In this document: positions 1 to 4,901 of the stretch, one piece after another
Layout of the letters: each line of letters starts with the position of its first letter
Numbering within the stretch: the first letter of the stretch is position 1
NCBI GenBank assembly: GCA_015487335.1
Contig: WFPZ01000282.1
Coordinates: forward strand, 1-5,852
DNA length: 5,852 nt
Reading direction: 5' to 3'
Source of the DNA: Paracoccaceae bacterium
Lineage (GTDB): Bacteria; Pseudomonadota; Alphaproteobacteria; Rhodobacterales; Rhodobacteraceae
Translations under genes and position numbers: made by a program
The notes under the pieces: model-generated
Told to the model about the DNA's origin: nothing
Seen by the model: only the letters and a program-made list of their open reading frames with translations
Database searches by the model: none

Positions 1-750
1 AAGCCTTACGTCGCCTTCATGCAGGGCTTCACCATGGGCGGCGGCGTCGGCGTTTCCTGCCACGGCTCGCACCGGATCGTCGGCGAAAACAGCCAGATCG
101 CCATGCCCGAATGCGGCATCGGCCTGGTGCCCGACGTGGGCGGCTCGCTGCTGCTGGCGCGCGCGCCGGGGCGGCTGGGGGAATATCTCGGCACCACCGG
201 CACGCGGATGGGGCCGGGCGATGCGATCCTCGCGGGCTTCGCCGATCATTTCATCCCCCGGGCAGACTGGCCGGCCCTGATCGGGGCGCTCGAGGAAAGC
301 GGCGACCCCGCGCTGATCGAACGCGCCGCCCGGCCCGCGCCCGAAAGCCCCCTGGCGGCGCTGCAGCCGCAGGTGGACGCCCATTTCGCCGGCGCCACCA
401 TCCACGACATCCTCTTCTCGCTGCGCCACGGCGAAGACGAATTCGCCGGCAAGGCGCTGGACACCCTCGCCCGGCAATGCCCGCTTTCGGTTGCCTGCAC
501 CGTCGAACTGATCCATCGTTCGCGCATCGCCGACAGCATCGAGGCAGCCCTGGTGCAGGAATACCGGTTCACCTACCGCTCGGCCGAGGCGGGCGATTTC
601 GTCGAGGGCATCCGCGCCGCGATCATCGACAAGGACCGCAAACCGAAATGGCGCCATGCGGCCCTCGATGCGGTCACGGAGGGCGAGGTGGAGCGCATGC
701 TCGCGCCGCTCGGGGCTGACGAGCTGAACCTGCAGGAGGAAGAAAGATGA
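1..750 (+). CDS. 3-hydroxyisobutyryl-CoA hydrolase, 3' part
   Basis: This enzyme removes CoA from 3-hydroxyisobutyryl-CoA, the thioester-cleaving step of valine breakdown, in the cytoplasm. The reading frame is open from base 1, so the 5' end lies outside the window. The visible part is 249 residues, and the family usually has about 340-360, so roughly 95-110 residues are missing. The crotonase-fold signature is clear: GGG at visible residues 13-15 forms the oxyanion-hole region. MPE (35-37) followed by PDVGG (44-48) gives an acidic pair, E37 and D45, with the same spacing of eight as the catalytic Glu/Asp pair of human HIBCH. That PDVGG form and the long C-terminal part separate it from simple enoyl-CoA hydratases. 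The stop overlaps the start of mmsB in ATGA, so the two are almost certainly co-transcribed and translationally coupled. A generic enoyl-CoA hydratase/isomerase label is possible but less specific. Confidence 0.9.
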   Translation, partial: KPYVAFMQGFTMGGGVGVSCHGSHRIVGENSQIAMPECGIGLVPDVGGSLLLARAPGRLGEYLGTTGTRMGPGDAILAGFADHFIPRADWPALIGALEESGDPALIERAARPAPESPLAALQPQVDAHFAGATIHDILFSLRHGEDEFAGKALDTLARQCPLSVACTVELIHRSRIADSIEAALVQEYRFTYRSAEAGDFVEGIRAAIIDKDRKPKWRHAALDAVTEGEVERMLAPLGADELNLQEEER

Positions 751-1619
751 AAGTCGGATTTATCGGTCTGGGCAACATGGGCGCGCCGATGGCGGCGAAC
801 CTCGCGAAGGCGGGCCATGAGGTGACGGGTTTCGATGTCGCCGCCCCCTGCCCCGAGGGCGTCACCCCCGCCGCCAGCGCCGCCGAGGCCGCGGCCGGGC
901 GCGAGGTGGTGATCACCATGCTGCCGAACGGCGAGATCCTGCGCGCGGTCGCCGACGAGATCATCCCCGCGATGAACAAGGGCGCGGTGTTCCTCGACTG
1001 CTCCACCGTCGACGTGGAAAGCGCCCGCGCGGTGGCCGAGCAGGCCGAAGCCGCGGGCCTTCTGCCGCTGGACGCCCCGGTTTCGGGCGGCGTGGGAGGC
1101 GCGCAGGCCGGCACGCTCACCTTCATGGCCGGCGGCAGCGAGGAGGCCTTTGCCAAGGCCGCCCCGCTGTTCGAGGTGATGGGCCAGAAGGCGGTGCATT
1201 GCGGCCCCTCGGGCAACGGCCAGGCGGCCAAGATCTGCAACAACATGATTCTCGGGGTCACCATGATCGCCACCTGCGAGGCCTTCGCGCTGGCCGACAA
1301 GCTGGGGCTCGACCGCCAGAAGATGTATGACGTGGTTTCCACCTCCTCGGGCTACAGCTGGGTGATGAACGCCTACACCCCCGCCCCCGGGATCGGCGCC
1401 AGCTCTCCGGCCGACAACGGCTACAAGCCGGGCTTTGCCGCCGAGCTGATGCTCAAGGATCTGCGCCTTGCCCAGCAGGCGGCCGAGGCGGCCGATGCCG
1501 ACACCCCGATGGGCCAGGCGGCGGCAGAGCTTTACGAACGCTTCGTCGAACACGAAGGCGGCAGGGGGATGGATTTCTCGGCCATGCTGCCGCGGTTCGA
1601 AAAGCGCGGGCGCGGATGA
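747..1619 (+). CDS. mmsB: 3-hydroxyisobutyrate dehydrogenase
   Basis: This is an NAD-dependent cytoplasmic enzyme that oxidises 3-hydroxyisobutyrate to methylmalonate semialdehyde, directly after the hydrolase step encoded upstream. The product is 290 residues, normal for the family. The N-terminal Rossmann domain has GLGNMG (7-12), and an aspartate at the end of the second strand (D30) fits a preference for NAD over NADP. The substrate-binding signature DAPVSGG lies at 109-115. The helix with the catalytic lysine reads GNGQAAK (156-162), followed by N166. The conserved KDL (237-239) is in the C-terminal helical domain. The PVSGG form favours this enzyme over tartronate semialdehyde reductase, the closest alternative. 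The start is set by a strong AGGAGGA ribosome site at 734-740, six bases before the ATG and inside the end of the hydrolase gene. It overlaps its neighbours by four bases on both sides. Confidence 0.95.
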   Translation: MKVGFIGLGNMGAPMAANLAKAGHEVTGFDVAAPCPEGVTPAASAAEAAAGREVVITMLPNGEILRAVADEIIPAMNKGAVFLDCSTVDVESARAVAEQAEAAGLLPLDAPVSGGVGGAQAGTLTFMAGGSEEAFAKAAPLFEVMGQKAVHCGPSGNGQAAKICNNMILGVTMIATCEAFALADKLGLDRQKMYDVVSTSSGYSWVMNAYTPAPGIGASSPADNGYKPGFAAELMLKDLRLAQQAAEAADADTPMGQAAAELYERFVEHEGGRGMDFSAMLPRFEKRGRG

Positions 1620-2287
1620 CCTCCCCCCCGGGCTGGACGGCCGCAGCGCCCGAGCTGGCCTCGCTGGACGAGGCGGCGCGCGGCCGGCTGGAGCGCCACA
1701 GCCCCATGGACGTGCCCGCGGGGGCCTCGCTCTTTCATCCCGGGGACGCGGTGAAGGGCTATGTCATCGTGCTGGAGGGCCGGGTCGAGGTGCGCCTGGC
1801 CGGCCCCACCGGGCGCGACATCCTGCTTTACGATGTCACCCCCGGCGAGGCCTGCATCCAGTCCACCCTCGGCCTGCTGGGCGGCGATGATCACTATTCG
1901 GCCGAGGCCGTCGCCGAAGGCCCCTGCCGCATCGTCCTGCTGCCGCGCAGCGATTTCCTGGCCCTGCTGGACAGTTCCGCCCGGTTCCGCCGGCTGGTCT
2001 TCGCGGCCCTTGCCGCGCGCATGCAGGCCACCATGCGGCTGCTTGAGATCATGTCGTTCCAGCCGGTCGAAACCCGCCTGGCGCAGGCCCTGCTGAGGCG
2101 CGCCGAGGACGGCGTGGTGCGGGCCACCCACCAGGATCTGGCCACCGCCATCGGCTCTGCCCGGGAGGTGATCTCGCGCCGGCTGGAGCGGCTGGCCGCG
2201 GCCGGGGTGGTGGCGCTGGAACGCGGCCGCGTGCACATCCTCGACCGGGACGCGCTGCGGCGCATGGCCGAGGCCCCTTCTCCGTGA
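1616..2287 (+). CDS. Crp/Fnr-family transcriptional regulator
   Basis: A cytoplasmic DNA-binding regulator of 223 residues. It has a cyclic-nucleotide-binding-like beta barrel (about 16-125), a long dimerisation helix (about 118-148) and a C-terminal winged helix-turn-helix (about 168-210). The recognition helix carries R183, E184, S187 and R188. E..SR is the FNR-type contact pattern, while RE also recalls CRP. There is no N-terminal cysteine cluster, so no FNR-type iron-sulfur sensor. In the region matching the phosphate-binding cassette (78-97) the CRP glutamate and Arg-Ser pair are absent, so cAMP binding is unlikely. The only cysteines are C80 and C104. No good ribosome site precedes the ATG, but the ATGA overlap with mmsB implies coupled translation, and residues before M31 align with the usual family N-terminus, supporting this start. 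The target may be the palindrome just after its stop and the DUF2892 gene beyond. The signal is unknown. Confidence 0.87.
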   Translation: MTSPPGWTAAAPELASLDEAARGRLERHSPMDVPAGASLFHPGDAVKGYVIVLEGRVEVRLAGPTGRDILLYDVTPGEACIQSTLGLLGGDDHYSAEAVAEGPCRIVLLPRSDFLALLDSSARFRRLVFAALAARMQATMRLLEIMSFQPVETRLAQALLRRAEDGVVRATHQDLATAIGSAREVISRRLERLAAAGVVALERGRVHILDRDALRRMAEAPSP

Positions 2288-2293
2288 ATCCTT

Positions 2294-2314
2294 CTGTGTG
2301 ACCAGGTCACACAG
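2294..2314. promoter_or_regulatory. perfect palindrome, candidate Crp/Fnr operator
   Basis: The arms CTGTGTGACC (2294-2303) and GGTCACACAG (2305-2314) are exact reverse complements around a single A at 2304. The core can be read as TGTGA, five bases, TCACA, whereas the classical CRP site has six bases between these half-sites. It lies seven bases after the stop of a Crp/Fnr-family gene and about 41 bases before the inferred start of transcription of the DUF2892 gene. It could form a stem of eight or nine pairs in RNA, but the following TTTCGCG is a poor terminator tail, so a protein-binding site is the better reading. That the neighbouring regulator binds it is inferred from position and symmetry. 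Confidence 0.75.
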
Positions 2315-2332
2315 TTTCGCGCCGGCCTCCCC

Positions 2333-2345
2333 TATCGTTCTCCGA
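2333..2345 (+). promoter_or_regulatory. possible activator-dependent promoter of the DUF2892 gene
   Basis: TATCGT at 2333-2338 is a fair -10 element and places transcription start near A2345. The palindrome centre at 2304 is then at about -41, the position typical of class II activation by Crp/Fnr proteins. The -35 region is covered by the palindrome and shows no TTGACA-like match, as expected if an activator is needed. The leader to the start codon would be about 36 bases. The start of transcription is inferred only. Confidence 0.4.
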
Positions 2346-2370
2346 CAGGCGATTCGTTTCGCGACCGAAT

Positions 2371-2375
2371 GGAGG
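2371..2375 (+). promoter_or_regulatory. ribosome binding site that fixes the DUF2892 start
   Basis: GGAGG lies five bases before the ATG at 2381. An in-frame ATG at 2369 overlaps this motif and has no ribosome site of its own, so 2381 is the real start. Confidence 0.85.
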
Positions 2376-2380
2376 CTGTC

Positions 2381-2599
2381 ATGCTCAAGAAGAACGAAGG
2401 CACGATCGACCGCATCCTGAGGGTCATCCTCGGGCTGGCCCTTCTGGTGGGCTATTTCGTCTATCCCGAAGCCAGTTACCGCTGGGCCTTCCTGCTGGGG
2501 ATCATCCCGCTGGTCACCGGCCTGATCGGCAGCTGTCCGGTCTACACGCTGCTGGGCATAAGGACCTGCTCCGACGAGAGCGGATCCGGCAAGAGTTGA
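2381..2599 (+). CDS. small DUF2892 (YgaP-like) inner-membrane protein
   Basis: A 72-residue protein beginning MLKKNEGTIDR, the usual opening of the DUF2892 family. It has two hydrophobic segments, about 12-28 and 35-50, joined by a short loop containing Pro29 and Arg34, so it is probably a helical hairpin in the inner membrane. After the second helix comes the family pattern GSCPVYTLLGIRTC (50-63) with cysteines C52 and C63, then a short polar tail. In E. coli YgaP the same membrane domain is fused to a rhodanese (sulfur transferase) domain. Here it stands alone and no rhodanese gene is visible. A role linked to sulfur or persulfide chemistry is an inference from that relative; the function of stand-alone members is not known to me. 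It has its own likely promoter and the adjacent palindrome, and ends shortly before a terminator. Confidence 0.87.
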   Translation: MLKKNEGTIDRILRVILGLALLVGYFVYPEASYRWAFLLGIIPLVTGLIGSCPVYTLLGIRTCSDESGSGKS

Positions 2600-2618
2600 A
2601 GCGCGAGCCTCGACGGAG

Positions 2619-2651
2619 AAGGCCGGGCGGCGGAGCGCGGCCCGGCCTTTT
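2619..2651 (+). terminator. intrinsic terminator between convergent genes
   Basis: The arms AAGGCCGGGC (2619-2628) and GCCCGGCCTT (2640-2649) form a ten-pair stem with an eleven-base loop. On the plus strand it runs into TTTT (2648-2651). It begins 19 bases after the stop of the DUF2892 gene. The opposite strand, read from dctM, gives the same stem but the tail TTCTCC is weak, so termination of the dct operon here is possible but less certain. Confidence 0.75.
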
Positions 2652-2672
2652 GCGCGTTTGCCCGCAAGGGGG

Positions 2673-4070
2673 CTATTTCGTGATCACCTCCGGCCCCATC
2701 AGCAGGGTCGGCAGGTAGGTGGACAGCCACGGGATGTAGGTGACCATGATCAGGAACACGAAGAGCACCGCCAGAAACGGCAGCGCCGCCTGAACCACCC
2801 GCATCATCGGCATCCCCGCCACCCCCGAGGTCACGAACAGGTTGAGACCCACCGGCGGGGTGATCATGCCGATCTCCATGTTCACCACCATGATGATGCC
2901 GAGGTGGATCGGGTCGATCCCCAGCTCGATGGCGATCGGAAAGACCAGCGGCGCCACGATGACGATCAGCCCCGAGGGCTCCATGAACTGGCCGCCGATC
3001 AGCAGGATGATGTTGACCGCCACCAGGAACATCACCGGCCCGAACCCGGCCGAGAGCATGGCCGAGGCGATCTGCTGGGGAACCTGCTGATCGGTCAGGA
3101 CCTGCTTGAGGATCAGCGCGTTGGCGATGATGAACATCAGCGTGATGGTCAGCTTGCCGGCCTCCAGAAGGGTGTCGCGGGTATCGCGGTGGAAGATGGC
3201 GGTGACCAGCGCCGAGGGCTTTTGCAGCAGGCTGCGCGGCCGGTCCTCGCCCTCGCGCGCGGCAAGAGGCCCGATGTCGCGATAGACGAACAGGGCAATC
3301 ACGAAGGCATAGACGGACGCCACCGCCGCGGCTTCGGTGGGGGTGAAGATGGCCCCCGTCAGCCCCGGAATCCCGTAGATGCCGACCATGATGATGGCGA
3401 TCAGCATCAGCCCCCAGAAGGCCTCGGAGAAGGAGGCCGCGATCTCGCCCCAGCCCTGCCACTTGCCCTTCGGCATGTTGCGGATGCGGGCGAAGATGTA
3501 GATGGTGACCATCAGCATCAGCCCCGCGAGCGTGCCCGGGATCACCCCGGCGAGGAACATCCGCCCCACCGAGACATCGGTGGCCGAGGCATAGACGACC
3601 ATCACGATGGAAGGCGGGATGAGGATCCCCAGCGTGCCGGCGTTGGAGATCACTCCGGCGGCGAATTCCTTGGTGTAGCCGGCCTGTTTCATCGCCGCGA
3701 TCACGATCGAGCCGATCGCCACAACCGTGGCCGGCGACGAGCCCGAAAGTGCGGCAAACAGCATGCAGGCGAACACCCCGGCAATCGCCAGCCCGCCGCG
3801 CAGATGCCCCACGCAGGCGATCGAGAAGCGGATGATCCGCCGCGCCACGCCCCCCGTCGACATGAAGGAGGAGGCAAGGATGAAGAAGGGAATGGCCAGC
3901 AGCGTGTAATGCCCGGCCATCGCCTGGTAGAGGGCGCGGGCGATCGAGGCCAGCGAGGTGTCGGAGAAGACCAGCAGGAAGATCATCGACGACAGGCCGA
4001 GCGACACCGCAATCGGCACGCCGATCATCAGAAGGCCCACCACCATGGCGAAAAGAAGTGCGACATCCAT
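2673..4070 (-). CDS. dctM: TRAP C4-dicarboxylate transporter, large permease DctM
   Basis: The large membrane subunit of a tripartite ATP-independent periplasmic transporter. It forms the moving, sodium-coupled transport path in the inner membrane and receives substrate from DctP. The product is 465 residues and very hydrophobic, with a dozen or so membrane segments. It shows family landmarks: the SGSSPATVVAIGS stretch (109-121), GILIPPS (148-154), FTPTEAAA (242-249), MEPSG (363-367) and MITPPVGLN (402-410). The repeated proline/serine/threonine loops fit the two inverted repeats of the ion-transporter fold. A polar stretch at about 265-300 makes it somewhat longer than the common length of about 425-440. 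The start is three bases after the dctQ stop, with a strong GGGGGAGGG site (4078-4086 on the complement) inside the end of dctQ. Substrate assignment comes from the DctP partner. Confidence 0.95.
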   Translation of the reverse strand: MDVALLFAMVVGLLMIGVPIAVSLGLSSMIFLLVFSDTSLASIARALYQAMAGHYTLLAIPFFILASSFMSTGGVARRIIRFSIACVGHLRGGLAIAGVFACMLFAALSGSSPATVVAIGSIVIAAMKQAGYTKEFAAGVISNAGTLGILIPPSIVMVVYASATDVSVGRMFLAGVIPGTLAGLMLMVTIYIFARIRNMPKGKWQGWGEIAASFSEAFWGLMLIAIIMVGIYGIPGLTGAIFTPTEAAAVASVYAFVIALFVYRDIGPLAAREGEDRPRSLLQKPSALVTAIFHRDTRDTLLEAGKLTITLMFIIANALILKQVLTDQQVPQQIASAMLSAGFGPVMFLVAVNIILLIGGQFMEPSGLIVIVAPLVFPIAIELGIDPIHLGIIMVVNMEIGMITPPVGLNLFVTSGVAGMPMMRVVQAALPFLAVLFVFLIMVTYIPWLSTYLPTLLMGPEVITK

Positions 4071-4073
4071 GGC

Positions 4074-4781
4074 TCAGCCCTCCCCCGAGCTTCTGGCGGA
4101 GAGTTCCTCCACCGCGTCTTCGGCCTCGTGGCTGGCGATCATGGAGTTGATCTCTCCCCGCATCAGCCGCACCGTGGCCTGGATCACCCGAAACAGCAGC
4201 AGCGCCACGCCCACAGGCACGATCATGTAGGGAATGACGATCGGCAGTTTCTCGAACGGTTCGTCACCCTCGAACAGCAGCAGCCACTCCAGGAACGGAC
4301 GCATGAATTCGGGGATCGGGATGGTCTCCACCGGCACGTAGCCGCGATAGTCCCAGGGCTTCATGTCCTCGAAACCGGTGGGAAACCAGCGCCCCGTGGT
4401 CGGCGGCAGGTTGGCAAACGGCGCCCAGAAATCCCACGCCCCCTTGAGCAGCAGAAGGGTATAGGCCAGGAAGGCCAGCGCCGAAGCCAGGGCAAGCAGC
4501 CGGCGAACCGGCGAGGACACCGCGTTGAGCAGCGCGTCCACCCCCAGATGCGCCCCGATCTTGACGGCATAGCTGACCCCGAACAGCACCAGCCAGGCAA
4601 ACAGCACCAGCGTTGCCTCGAGCCCCCAGATGACGGTGGAGTTGAACACGTAACGGGCCACCACGTTGACGAAGGTCAGCGTGACCATCAGCCCCAGCAG
4701 CAGCGCGATCGCGTTTTCCTCGAAACTGTTGACGATGCGTCCCAGACGGGACTTCGGCACGTATCTGCCGTGTCCGCTCAT
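4074..4781 (-). CDS. dctQ: TRAP C4-dicarboxylate transporter, small permease DctQ
   Basis: The small membrane subunit that associates with DctM and is required for transport. From the chosen start it has 235 residues and four membrane segments (about 22-43, 54-72, 95-115 and 180-200). The family motif runs RYVFNSTVIWGLE at 43-55, with GAHLGVDAL at 76-84. Between segments three and four lies an unusually long Pro/Trp-rich stretch (about 120-178), and an acidic tail follows the last helix (210-235). Many DctQ proteins are only 160-190 residues, although the Rhodobacter dicarboxylate DctQ is also long as I remember it. The frame stays open to an ATG at 4847, but that start lies within a hairpin and lacks a ribosome site. 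The ATG at 4781 has GGGGAGGG four bases upstream. The gene lies between dctP and dctM, with a three-base gap to dctM. Confidence 0.92.
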   Translation of the reverse strand: MSGHGRYVPKSRLGRIVNSFEENAIALLLGLMVTLTFVNVVARYVFNSTVIWGLEATLVLFAWLVLFGVSYAVKIGAHLGVDALLNAVSSPVRRLLALASALAFLAYTLLLLKGAWDFWAPFANLPPTTGRWFPTGFEDMKPWDYRGYVPVETIPIPEFMRPFLEWLLLFEGDEPFEKLPIVIPYMIVPVGVALLLFRVIQATVRLMRGEINSMIASHEAEDAVEELSARSSGEG

Positions 4782-4785
4782 CTCG

Positions 4786-4793
4786 CCCTCCCC
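4786..4793 (-). promoter_or_regulatory. ribosome binding site that fixes the dctQ start
   Basis: On the minus strand GGGGAGGG ends four bases before the ATG at 4781. It is the only strong site near the candidate starts at 4847, 4802 and 4781. Confidence 0.85.
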
Positions 4794-4832
4794 TGTCGGC
4801 ATGCCCGTATTCCGGGCCCCGCGTTCCGAAGC

Positions 4833-4872
4833 GCCCGGGGCGTGCACGCGCGCAGGTGCACACGCCCCGGGC
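4833..4872 (-). repeat. strong stem-loop between dctP and dctQ
   Basis: GCCCGGGGCGTGCAC (4833-4847) can pair with GTGCACACGCCCCGGGC (4856-4872), leaving two unpaired bases and an eight-base loop. The stem is very G+C-rich. After it, in the direction of dct transcription, comes GCTTCGG and not a T run, so it is not a standard intrinsic terminator. It begins 29 bases after the dctP stop. Such a structure can protect the 3' end of the binding-protein message or partly stop transcription, giving more DctP than DctQM. That role is inferred from the place and from the known need for excess binding protein. Confidence 0.75.
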
Positions 4873-4901
4873 CGGTATCGTTCAGGCCGATGGCCTGTGG
4901 C

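Noticed and set aside
573..1553. Long minus-strand open frame opposite the hydrolase gene and mmsB
   Set aside because: It is a by-product of high G+C codon use. It is rich in Gly, Ala, Arg and His, shows no recognisable domain, and lies opposite two clear conserved genes.
2294..2314. Palindrome read as a terminator of the regulator gene
   Set aside because: The stem would be short with a small loop, and the bases after it are TTTCGCG, not a T run. The exact symmetry and promoter position fit an operator better.
2352..2370. ATTCG and CGAAT inverted repeat just before the DUF2892 ribosome site
   Set aside because: Only five pairs with a nine-base loop. Too weak to claim as a regulatory structure without conservation.
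2369..2380. Upstream ATG as start of the DUF2892 protein
   Set aside because: It overlaps the GGAGG ribosome site. The family normally begins at the MLKKN methionine at 2381.
2542..3462. Minus-strand frame overlapping the 3' half of dctM and the end of the DUF2892 gene
   Set aside because: It is an out-of-frame shadow of dctM, rich in His, Arg and Gly, and runs through the terminator without a ribosome site.
4782..4847. N-terminal extension of DctQ from the ATG at 4847
   Set aside because: The extra 22 residues are not hydrophobic or family-like, the codon lies in the intergenic hairpin, and a strong ribosome site precedes the ATG at 4781.
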